A DNA stretch of 50,576 nucleotides from an uncultured Erysipelotrichaceae bacterium (lineage in GTDB: Bacteria; Bacillota_I; Bacilli_A; RFN20; CAG-826): positions 1 to 50,576 of the forward strand of contig CACWSI010000002.1 of NCBI GenBank assembly GCA_902763555.1, given 5' to 3'. The position numbers and the translations under genes were made by a program. The notes beneath the pieces were generated by a model. That model had not been told where the DNA came from. It ran no database searches and worked only from the letters and a program-made list of their open reading frames with translations. Below, one piece after another: positions 38,261-45,340 of this stretch. The stretch's first letter is position 1; each line of letters starts with the position of its first letter.

Positions 38261-40228
38261 ATGAAAAAAGGAACAAAACTTGTTGCTTTATTGTTAGGCC
38301 TTGCCTTAATGGTTCCTGCTTGTACACCAGGCGCCAATCCAAGCAAATCTTCTCAAGATCCAGGTACATCTTCAGAAGCCCCTGTTAACTACAAGGTTAC
38401 AATTAGTAACAAAGAAGAACTTCAAGCTGAATGGTTTGTTGGTGATCCATCAAGAAAAGTCAACCTTGAAGTCGAACCAAAAGCCAACATTACACAATTA
38501 GTTAATGAAGGCAAAATTACAATTACATCAAGCGACCCAGCTAAGTTAGCTGTTGAAGGTCAAATGGCCTCCCCAGTTGCCGCTGGTGAAGCCACAATCA
38601 CCGTTAAATGTGGTGAATCTGAAGACACCGTCAAAGTTACCTTACAAGCTAAACAAACAGTTAAGGAAAAATATGGTGTCAATCACGAAGGTACTGCTGA
38701 AGATCCATTCGACAACGAAGATGCTTGCAAAGTTGCAAAACACGAAAAATACAACAATGAAGACTTCTATGTCAAAGGTAAAGTTTCTGCCTTCTACTAT
38801 GCTCCAGGTTCTAGAACCGATGGCAACGTCGCCTTCTATTTAACACCTGCAGAAGGTAAAACAGAAAAATTCGAAGTTTTTGGTTGTTACAAAGATAAAG
38901 AAAAGAAACAGCCATTAACCGATGATGATATCTGGGTCGGTGGCGAAGTCACAGCTCATGGCCAATTCACAGTTTATAATGGTACTCAAGCTGAAACTAC
39001 AGCCGCGATTTTCGTGAAATGTGAAGGTACAAAACCACAACCAAGACAAACATTAACAAAGACATTTGCTGAAGTCTTAGCAGTTGGTAATGCTTTACAA
39101 GATAGTGATAGCACATGGGATTACTACAAATTCCAAGGTTACGTCACAGTTAAGGAAGGTAATAACTTCTACTTAACCGCTACAAAGGGTGAAGCTTTAG
39201 TTCCAGGTAAATCTGATGCCGCACACCAAGAAAGAGATATTAAAGGTACCAACGCTATCGAATTATATAACGCTGGTAAAGTTGAAGCTTTAGCCGCTAA
39301 ATTATTAGAAGGTGCCAAAGTCGAAGTCACAATGATCGTTAAGAACTACCATGGTACAATCGAAAACGGTCTTGACCTCAAAGATGAAGATGTCACAGTT
39401 CTTGAAGCCGGTACAAAATGGGCCGTTCCAGAACCAACAGTTGCCAATAAGACAGTTACTGAATTCATCGCTTTAGAAAATAATAAGAAGAACGCCTATA
39501 CTGTTAAAGCCACAATTAAAGCTTTCAAATCTGGCGATACAAAAGACAAATATGGCAATATGACCATTACTGATGGCACAAGTGATGTCGCTATCTATGG
39601 TTCTACAGCCACAGCCACAGCTCTTGCTTGGGACGGTGCTGGTGAATATGCCTTCACAAACCCACAAGACTTCTTAACAAACGAAACAACATCCGCTCTT
39701 AAAGTCGGTGATGAAATCACAATGAAATTAATCCGTGCCGACTATATTAAAGGTGAAACCACAACCATCCAAGGTACTGGTATCATCACAGCCGTCACCC
39801 CATCCGGTGGTGAAGGCGGCGAAGGCGGTGGCGGTTCTGGTGGTGACCAAGAAGGAACAAAAGTAACTTTAAACATTGCCGAATACGCTACAGCTAATTC
39901 TGTCACATCTGGCACAAAAGTTTCATCAATCGCTCTTGATTCTGTTGTTACCGCAAAAGCCGAAGGTACAGATTCCAATACTGGCAAAATCTATATTGGT
40001 AATACAGGAACCACAGAATGGAGATTCTACAAGTCTGGTACTGGTACTCTCAAGATTGAACTTGCCGCTGGTTATGTTTTAGTTTCTGCAAAGGGTGGCG
40101 TCTCAACATCTAACTATGGTGATCCAACCGATACAGAATTCACAATTGCTGATAATAAAGCCTCCTACACAAACACATCTTCTAATTTCAATATCAAAAC
40201 ATTAGAAGTTGTTTATAAAGCTGCATAA
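38261..40228 (+). CDS. Large lipoprotein with Big_2-like and three OB-fold-like domains
   Basis: A 655-residue lipoprotein (lipobox MVPAC, Cys21). In order: Ser-rich linker; Big_2-like domain (about 45-128); three segments with OB-fold patterns like those of YhcR-type surface nucleases (about 142-258, 265-382, 395-512), the third with AYTVKATIKAFKSG and YGNMTITDGTSDVAIYG; a Gly-rich linker (514-530); and a C-terminal beta domain (533-655) shared with the next lipoprotein. OB folds of this kind bind nucleic acid, so it may present DNA or RNA to the neighbouring nuclease, as inference. The start at 38261 follows GAAAGGAG. Confidence 0.65.
   Translation: MKKGTKLVALLLGLALMVPACTPGANPSKSSQDPGTSSEAPVNYKVTISNKEELQAEWFVGDPSRKVNLEVEPKANITQLVNEGKITITSSDPAKLAVEGQMASPVAAGEATITVKCGESEDTVKVTLQAKQTVKEKYGVNHEGTAEDPFDNEDACKVAKHEKYNNEDFYVKGKVSAFYYAPGSRTDGNVAFYLTPAEGKTEKFEVFGCYKDKEKKQPLTDDDIWVGGEVTAHGQFTVYNGTQAETTAAIFVKCEGTKPQPRQTLTKTFAEVLAVGNALQDSDSTWDYYKFQGYVTVKEGNNFYLTATKGEALVPGKSDAAHQERDIKGTNAIELYNAGKVEALAAKLLEGAKVEVTMIVKNYHGTIENGLDLKDEDVTVLEAGTKWAVPEPTVANKTVTEFIALENNKKNAYTVKATIKAFKSGDTKDKYGNMTITDGTSDVAIYGSTATATALAWDGAGEYAFTNPQDFLTNETTSALKVGDEITMKLIRADYIKGETTTIQGTGIITAVTPSGGEGGEGGGGSGGDQEGTKVTLNIAEYATANSVTSGTKVSSIALDSVVTAKAEGTDSNTGKIYIGNTGTTEWRFYKSGTGTLKIELAAGYVLVSAKGGVSTSNYGDPTDTEFTIADNKASYTNTSSNFNIKTLEVVYKAA
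39878..40228 (+). repeat. Repeated C-terminal cassette, copy 1
   Basis: This 351-base segment, the end of the OB-fold lipoprotein gene, recurs at 41810-42160 at the end of the next lipoprotein gene. The proteins differ at about 12 of 116 positions, and several DNA blocks of more than 50 bases are identical, including synonymous sites. Confidence 0.9.
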
Positions 40229-40250
40229 TCAACAACAAAACAATAAAATA

Positions 40251-40278
40251 GGGGCGCGTCCACCGCGCTCCTTTTTGT
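40251..40278 (+). terminator. Rho-independent terminator ending the importer/nuclease operon
   Basis: GGGGCGCG (40251-40258) pairs with CGCGCTCC (40264-40271), followed by T residues. Confidence 0.9.
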
Positions 40279-40315
40279 TAATTCCTTAAACAAAACATAA
40301 ATATAGTTTGTTTAT

Positions 40316-40344
40316 TTGCTTTAAACGTTTATTTGTTCTAAAAT
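40316..40344 (+). promoter_or_regulatory. Promoter of the second large lipoprotein gene
   Basis: TTGCTT (40316-40321) and TAAAAT (40339-40344) are separated by exactly 17 bases. The gene follows after a short leader with an AAAGGAG site. Confidence 0.65.
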
Positions 40345-40372
40345 GTAGGCAAGAAATCAAAGGAGTTTTGAT

Positions 40373-42160
40373 ATGAAAAAAACAAGTTTTTTAATGGCAC
40401 TTGCTTGCTTTGGTCTTTTGATTACTGCTTGTAACCCTGGCTCAAATTCAGGTAGTGAAAGCAAACCAGCTAGTTCTAGTGGTGCTGCTTCCACATCAAG
40501 CAAACCAAGCACATCAAGTACCCCAACACCAAGTAGTTCTTCTGTCGCACCAGACCCAGAAACATACTACTCTGCTCCATTTGAAGCGGGCTATGAAACC
40601 GCAACAAAATGGGCGAAAGGTCATGAATATAAGTTCACATTCAGCGTACCAAAGCATTACACAAAGGTCGTTTTCGCTTTCGGTGCTCAAATGAGTTCTT
40701 CAAGTCATAGTGACCGTTCCTTATACACAGACCATAATGGTGCTTCTGATAGTGACCCATTTGAAAGCAATGCAGACAATGATGGTACATGTAGAATTGC
40801 ATTAAAGGTCAATGGTGTTGCTCAAGAAGTCACACATGACACATATGGCGAAGCCGGCTTAACCAATACTGAAGTCAATTACTTCAAAGTCGCAGAATTC
40901 GGTGTTAACTCTGGTACAGTCGAAGTCAGTATGACAACACATGCTTCAACAGGCTATCGTTTATTAATCGGTGAAGAAGCTAGATTATACTATAAGGCCG
41001 CTGATGAATCCGCCGATCCAGTTATCCCAGTTGATGATGGCGAAGGCTATAACATTACCTTCAGTGCCACAAATGGTGAAGTTTGGGTTTATGAATCTGG
41101 TCAAGACTATTCCGTCGCTCCAGTTAAAACAAACACAACTGAATCCAGAGACGAAGAAGGCAAAAAGACAAAATGGATTGAACCAGAAGAAGCTACCACA
41201 TTAGAACCACAAGTTAACTTCAAAGTGGTCTGTGCTGCTGGTTATGAAATTGATGCTGATTGCTTAGCAATTACAGGTGAATACAATAAGATTAAAATCG
41301 TTTCCAACGATACAGAAGAAAATTCCTGGATCGTTCGTGTTACAAAAATTAAATCAGATTTAAGCATCGTTATTACTCCAAAAGTCCACGTTGATGGTAT
41401 TAATGGTTATGAAATTACATTTGCGTTAACACACGCAACCGCTAAAGTCTACGTTGGTCCAAAAGATGAAACAGGTAGTAACGTTGACGCTGGTGAAGAA
41501 GGTAAATTCTACACCCGTGATAAAGTCGCTCCATATGGCTATTCCAAAACTGAACCACAATTCAACTTTGAAATCGTTCCTGAAGAAGGCTATGAATTCA
41601 ATGATGGTGTTGAATGGGGTGAAGCCACAGAAATGTCTTCCAGCGCTGTTGAATTCATCACACCAAAGGCTAACTACAACAAAATTAAATTAAGTGCCAA
41701 TGGTGGTTATACATTAACTAAAGTTGCTGGTGCTTTAACAATTACTGCTGTTGCTACAGAAAAAAGTGGTGGCCAACAAAACGATCCAGTTACTGTTACA
41801 TTGAATCTCGCCGAATATGCTACAGCTAATTCTGTCACATCTGGCACAAAAGTTTCATCAATCGCTCTTGATACAGTTGTTACTGCAAAAGCTACAGGCA
41901 CTGATGACAATACTGGCAAAATCTATATTGGTAATACAGGAACCACAGAATGGAGATTCTACAAGTCTGGTACTGGCACGCTTACAATCGAAGTTGCCGA
42001 AGGCTACACATTAGTTTCTGCTAAAGGTGGTCTTGCAACATCTAACTATGGTGATCCAACCGAAACAGAATTCACAGTTGCTGAAAACAAAGCCTCCTAC
42101 ACAAACACATCTTCTAATTTCAATATCAAAACATTAGAAGTTGTTTATAAAGCAGCCTAA
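40373..42160 (+). CDS. Large Ser/Thr-linked surface lipoprotein with repeated beta domains
   Basis: A 595-residue lipoprotein (lipobox LLITAC, Cys20). A Ser/Thr/Pro-rich stalk (21-60) is followed by a beta-sandwich-like domain (about 61-210), two homologous repeats (about 223-337 and 344-463; compare GYNITFSATNGEVWVY with GYEITFALTHATAKVYV, and AAGYEID with EEGYEFN) and the C-terminal cassette (473-595) shared with the OB-fold lipoprotein. It is an exposed, modular surface protein, probably for binding; the ligand is unknown. It has its own promoter and terminator. Confidence 0.7.
   Translation: MKKTSFLMALACFGLLITACNPGSNSGSESKPASSSGAASTSSKPSTSSTPTPSSSSVAPDPETYYSAPFEAGYETATKWAKGHEYKFTFSVPKHYTKVVFAFGAQMSSSSHSDRSLYTDHNGASDSDPFESNADNDGTCRIALKVNGVAQEVTHDTYGEAGLTNTEVNYFKVAEFGVNSGTVEVSMTTHASTGYRLLIGEEARLYYKAADESADPVIPVDDGEGYNITFSATNGEVWVYESGQDYSVAPVKTNTTESRDEEGKKTKWIEPEEATTLEPQVNFKVVCAAGYEIDADCLAITGEYNKIKIVSNDTEENSWIVRVTKIKSDLSIVITPKVHVDGINGYEITFALTHATAKVYVGPKDETGSNVDAGEEGKFYTRDKVAPYGYSKTEPQFNFEIVPEEGYEFNDGVEWGEATEMSSSAVEFITPKANYNKIKLSANGGYTLTKVAGALTITAVATEKSGGQQNDPVTVTLNLAEYATANSVTSGTKVSSIALDTVVTAKATGTDDNTGKIYIGNTGTTEWRFYKSGTGTLTIEVAEGYTLVSAKGGLATSNYGDPTETEFTVAENKASYTNTSSNFNIKTLEVVYKAA
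41810..42160 (+). repeat. Repeated C-terminal cassette, copy 2
   Basis: Same 351-base length and phase as copy 1 at 39878-40228, with no indels. The stretch near the stop and the block encoding GKIYIGNTGTTEWRFYKSGT are identical in DNA. Confidence 0.9.
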
Positions 42161-42180
42161 TTCACTATAATTAAACAACT

Positions 42181-42209
42181 AGCCCTCACTCCATAGTGGG
42201 GGCTTTTTC
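42181..42209 (+). terminator. Rho-independent terminator after the second large lipoprotein gene
   Basis: AGCCCTCACT (42181-42190) pairs with AGTGGGGGCT, with one G-U pair, followed by T residues. Confidence 0.85.
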
Positions 42210-42242
42210 TATATCCTTATATTAAATATAAAGAATATTTAC

Positions 42243-42272
42243 TTGCCTTAATTTGCCAGTTTGTTATATGAT
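42243..42272 (+). promoter_or_regulatory. Promoter of tRNA-Lys
   Basis: TTGCCT (42243-42248) and TATGAT (42267-42272) are 18 bases apart and end 11 bases before the tRNA. Confidence 0.55.
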
Positions 42273-42283
42273 TATCTAGCGAT

Positions 42284-42359
42284 GCACTCTTAGCTCAGCT
42301 GGCAGAGCACGTGACTCTTAATCTCGGGGTCCAGGGTTCGAATCCCTGAGAGTGTACCA
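42284..42359 (+). tRNA. tRNA-Lys (anticodon CTT)
   Basis: A full cloverleaf of 76 bases. The acceptor stem is GCACTCT with AGAGTGT (first pair G-U). The D arm is GCTC...GAGC. The anticodon loop CTCTTAA gives anticodon CTT, which reads AAG. The T arm is CAGGG-TTCGAAT-CCCTG, and CCA is encoded. The anticodon stem has one T-T mismatch. It is a single tRNA unit with its own promoter and terminator. Confidence 0.93.
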
Positions 42360-42370
42360 ATTTATTAAAT

Positions 42371-42400
42371 AAACCTTCGAAGAAAATTCGAGGGTTTTTA
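42371..42400 (+). terminator. Rho-independent terminator after tRNA-Lys
   Basis: AAACCTTCGA (42371-42380) pairs with TCGAGGGTTT (42388-42397), followed by T residues. Confidence 0.85.
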
Positions 42401-42483
42401 TTATTTTTTAGCAGTTTTTACTAACAAATGTGTCTAATAGGTGAAAGGGAGAAAAAACTGTCGAGTATTAGATGGTTTGGAGG

Positions 42484-42489
42484 TATAAT
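42484..42489 (+). promoter_or_regulatory. TATAAT box very close to the next start codon
   Basis: A perfect TATAAT lies 6 bases before the ATG at 42496, directly after GGAGGT. If it is the -10, transcription would begin at or near the ATG and the mRNA would be leaderless; if not, GGAGGT acts as a ribosome site on a longer mRNA. The -35 region is poor. Confidence 0.35.
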
Positions 42490-42495
42490 AGCCCT

Positions 42496-43494
42496 ATGCG
42501 AAAAAAGAGACTTGCAATCAAATTATTATTACCATTCATATCATTACTCTTGTCTTCTTGTGGTGCCAATGCAGGTAGATACTCATATGGCGATAGAGAT
42601 TCTTTTTCCTATACACCAAGTCATAATTCTAGTGTAGAAGACAAAAGCCAATATGCTAGAGGGGAAAGAATTTTCGATGCTTTCTATGATACTCAAGATT
42701 ATGAAACCAATTATAAAAATAGAACCACCCCTCTCTACCTCAGGGATTTTAATAATTTAAGTTTCACATTAAATAATAATGGCTATTACCAAGTCACTTT
42801 AAATATTGAAGGCAGTGATGTCCTTGTTGATAACATTGCTTCTCTTTATATCGCTGATATCAATTTTGATAACCATAAAGACATCTGCATTGGCAAATAT
42901 GAAGGTTCTGAGCATAAATATTACACCGCCTATGCTTACGACGCTTATAACGGCAAAAAGCTCCTAGAACTTAATGAAATGGATCTAGGCACCGCTAGTA
43001 GTAACGACTATGCCTATAACATTAGAGATAATTTCCTCGTCGTGGAATCTTCTTATAATGTCAACCCAATTTCAATTAATAACATTGGCTATTTTAAAAC
43101 TAATACCACAAAAGATGTGGATTTAGATTGGCACAAGATTAACTTTGAAATTATTGATTTAGAAACAGAAATTAAAGATATCCCAACATTTAAAGGTACA
43201 GATGGTGTTGAACGTTATATCGTTAATACACGTGATGTTTATAACAGCATTTGTTTAATTGTTAATTTCATCGGCGATTTTTCCACGTCCGTTTATAAAG
43301 AAGAGGACGTTGGTTTTACTTCGTCTTTAGGCTATTTCTTATCAATTACTGAAAGATTTATTGATAGATTAGCTGTTTCTATCAAGTTTGATAGAGAAGG
43401 CAGATACAACATTGTATGTAATGTCGGTAATTTTTACACGACTTTATATTTTGAAGCAAATAACGAGCTCTATGAAATGCTTCAAGTAGCATAG
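42496..43494 (+). CDS. Lipoprotein of unknown function, upstream of sigma module 2
   Basis: A 332-residue lipoprotein; the signal peptide from MRKKRLAIKLLLPF ends in LLSSC. The mature part has an FG-GAP-like stretch (YIADINFDNHKDICIGKYEG, about 110-130), otherwise no family is recognised. The ATG at 42496 gives the proper signal peptide, with GGAGGT 11 bases upstream; an upstream ATG at 42472 would add eight residues. Its TAG ends 4 bases before the AUU that may start the sigma factor gene, so it may be part of the same sensing unit. Confidence 0.6.
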   Translation: MRKKRLAIKLLLPFISLLLSSCGANAGRYSYGDRDSFSYTPSHNSSVEDKSQYARGERIFDAFYDTQDYETNYKNRTTPLYLRDFNNLSFTLNNNGYYQVTLNIEGSDVLVDNIASLYIADINFDNHKDICIGKYEGSEHKYYTAYAYDAYNGKKLLELNEMDLGTASSNDYAYNIRDNFLVVESSYNVNPISINNIGYFKTNTTKDVDLDWHKINFEIIDLETEIKDIPTFKGTDGVERYIVNTRDVYNSICLIVNFIGDFSTSVYKEEDVGFTSSLGYFLSITERFIDRLAVSIKFDREGRYNIVCNVGNFYTTLYFEANNELYEMLQVA

Positions 43495-43498
43495 CTAC

Positions 43499-44008
43499 AT
43501 TACAACATTTTTACCGCGCAAACGTGGTCCTAAGAAACTTCAAGGACAAGAAGAAGCTACAGAAATGGTGTACAGGGAATATCGTAACCTGGCATATTTT
43601 GTGATTGCCACTTACGTTAAAAACCAAGATGACTGTAATGACATCCTCAGTGATACTTTCTTAAAAGTTCTACAAAGTAGAGAAAGTGTTAAAAACCCTG
43701 ATGGCTTAAAACAGTTCATCTGTACTGTTGCTAAAAACGAGGCTATTAACTTTATTAGAAAAGATAGTCACCTCGTTAAATCAGAATTAATTGATGAGAT
43801 GTATGGGGAAAGCGATAAGAACAACGATGTTCTCAACATCCTTGAACCTCTCTTATCCAATAAGGAAGTCATCGTGGTCTACTATAAAGCGATATTTGAG
43901 ATGACATGGGATGAAATCACTAAGGAGACGGGAATTCCATCAAGTACCGCGAGATTAATCTATAAACAAGCTAAAGATAAGTTAAAAAAGGAGTTAAGGT
44001 ATGTTTAA
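43499..44008 (+). CDS. ECF-type RNA polymerase sigma factor (module 2), possible AUU start
   Basis: A sigma factor with regions 2 and 4, paralogous to the one at 14581. Shared blocks include YFVIATY, LIDEMYGES, LEPLLSNKEVIVVYYKAIF and ETGIPSSTARLIY. The first in-frame ATG is at 43565 and would give 147 residues, but similarity to the paralogue continues upstream (GQEEATEMVYREY against GNQEAIGEVYDEY). No ATG, GTG or TTG lies in that part; the only near-cognate start is ATT at 43499, which would give 169 residues and an N-terminus matching the paralogue to within two residues. The start is thus uncertain; the sigma identity is firm. Confidence 0.75.
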   Translation: MTTFLPRKRGPKKLQGQEEATEMVYREYRNLAYFVIATYVKNQDDCNDILSDTFLKVLQSRESVKNPDGLKQFICTVAKNEAINFIRKDSHLVKSELIDEMYGESDKNNDVLNILEPLLSNKEVIVVYYKAIFEMTWDEITKETGIPSSTARLIYKQAKDKLKKELRYV

Positions 44009-44888
44009 ACAAAAGTTAAAAGAAAAAGCCTATAAGAGTTTCGATAAGTTAATTACCGATCCTTCTTTCATCAAAAACACAGCACCTATCAAACCCGCTC
44101 CAAGAAAGAATCTATTCATTCCTATCTTTAGTGCCGCTTTAGCTTGTTCCGTCATCGGTGCGGTTACTTTAACCACAGTCCTTAGAAATCAATCTAGAAT
44201 TAATAACGAAAACGCTCGTATTAGAGAATTAGAAAATACCTATATTAGTCCATTCGAGGGTAAATATGGTATTTATCTCTCTTTCTGGCAAATTACTGAT
44301 ATGAAGAATCCTGAAAATCAAAATGGTGTTCTTCATAACTACCATGCTGTCCACGTTGTCTTAGGCGAAGTAGTGGAAGAAGGCTGGTTAGAATTTAACA
44401 ATATAGAAACCAAAGATATTCAAACGCCCGTACTAAATTTCCGTGGCCAACAAACTTATGATGAATATGGTAGGGCCATTTATGACACTAAACGTGAACA
44501 ATATAATATCGCGACTGTCCATTTCTCGGATGACAAAACCGCTACAATCAAAATGGCTTTAGAAGAAAATACCGTCTCTATTGGTGATGAAGAGTGGGAT
44601 GCTCAAACAGACTCCATCTGGGGCAGAATGCCATTCCTTGGCACCTATAAAGCAGATAATGGCGACACTATTGAAGTCAAAGAAGACGCCACTATGGTGG
44701 AACATACCACAAAAGAAGATAGAAACATCGATTGCTACGTCATCAAATATAAGAAAGATAATATCTCCATCAACTACACTGAAGAAGTGAAGAAAAACAA
44801 ATTAGTCACTAGACAAACAGATATCAAACTAGTGGATGACAAATACCAATTTGTTAAAGATGGTAAGACATATATTAGACAAGCTTAA
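44001..44888 (+). CDS. Membrane protein, probable anti-sigma partner (module 2)
   Basis: A 295-residue protein: basic cytosolic N-terminus (1-37), one transmembrane helix (about 38-60), a short helical linker and an extracellular domain with two similar beta segments (SPFEGKYGIYLSF; PFLGTYKADNGDTIEV). It overlaps the sigma gene by 8 bases, so the two are translationally coupled. The N-terminus resembles that of the partner at 15080, but the outer domains differ, as expected if each senses a different signal. The anti-sigma role is inferred. Confidence 0.6.
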   Translation: MFKQKLKEKAYKSFDKLITDPSFIKNTAPIKPAPRKNLFIPIFSAALACSVIGAVTLTTVLRNQSRINNENARIRELENTYISPFEGKYGIYLSFWQITDMKNPENQNGVLHNYHAVHVVLGEVVEEGWLEFNNIETKDIQTPVLNFRGQQTYDEYGRAIYDTKREQYNIATVHFSDDKTATIKMALEENTVSIGDEEWDAQTDSIWGRMPFLGTYKADNGDTIEVKEDATMVEHTTKEDRNIDCYVIKYKKDNISINYTEEVKKNKLVTRQTDIKLVDDKYQFVKDGKTYIRQA

Positions 44889-44898
44889 TCACAAGTAA

Positions 44899-44925
44899 AA
44901 TCCTCAAAAAAATGAGGGTTTTTCT
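44899..44925 (+). terminator. Rho-independent terminator after sigma module 2
   Basis: AATCCTCA (44899-44906) pairs with TGAGGGTT (44913-44920), followed by T residues. Confidence 0.8.
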
Positions 44926-44972
44926 TATTTTTATGCATTTTTTGAAGTTTTTATTCACTAACTATTTACAAA

Positions 44973-45015
44973 TATAATCTGTCTATATACAATTAATACA
45001 GTTAATACAGATTAT
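44973..45015 (+). promoter_or_regulatory. Promoter and operator of the GntR-ABC operon
   Basis: A perfect -10 TATAAT (44973-44978) is overlapped by the left arm of an inverted repeat ATAATCTGT/ACAGATTAT (44974-44982 and 45007-45015). The right arm covers the ATG. Two direct TTAATACAG copies lie between and within the arms. This fits autorepression by the YtrA-like regulator encoded next. No ribosome site is visible before the ATG. Confidence 0.6.
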
Positions 45016-45340
45016 GAACGACAAAAAACCAATCTTCATTCAAATTAAAGAAATGTATGAGCGACTCATTGATATGGGCGCTTATAAAGAAGGAGATGCG
45101 ATGCCTTCTGTTAGAGAAGTGGGGCTAGCTTATAGCGCTAATCCTAACACAGTGCAACGAGCCTTCTCTTTAATGGTGGAAGATGGTTATCTAGTATCTA
45201 TTCCGAAAAAAGGTTTCTATGTTCATAAAAATAAAGTGGATCGTTACGCTGCACTTAAAAATGAATTAAAAGAAATTATTAATAAAGGATATAGCAAAGA
45301 AGAGATTATTAAAGAATTGGAGGAAATAGACAATGATTGA
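45014..45340 (+). CDS. GntR-family regulator, YtrA subfamily
   Basis: A 108-residue repressor. The winged helix (about 10-72: MPSVREVGLAYSANPNTVQRAF, DGYLVSIPKKGFYV) is followed by a short helical tail (about 75-108) of the YtrA type, too short for an effector domain. Such proteins usually repress their own operon of ABC transporter genes in response to cell-wall stress. Its stop is TGA, rare here, overlapping the ATG of the ATPase gene by 8 bases. The start at 45014 lies within the operator. Confidence 0.85.
   Translation: MNDKKPIFIQIKEMYERLIDMGAYKEGDAMPSVREVGLAYSANPNTVQRAFSLMVEDGYLVSIPKKGFYVHKNKVDRYAALKNELKEIINKGYSKEEIIKELEEIDND

Noticed and set aside
39742-39987. Minus-strand Pro/Ser-rich open frame
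   Set aside because: It is the antisense of the Gly-rich linker and cassette of the OB lipoprotein.
39878-42160. Mobile element or recombination site suggested by the direct repeats
   Set aside because: No transposase, terminal inverted repeats or target duplications; both copies are in-frame coding domains.
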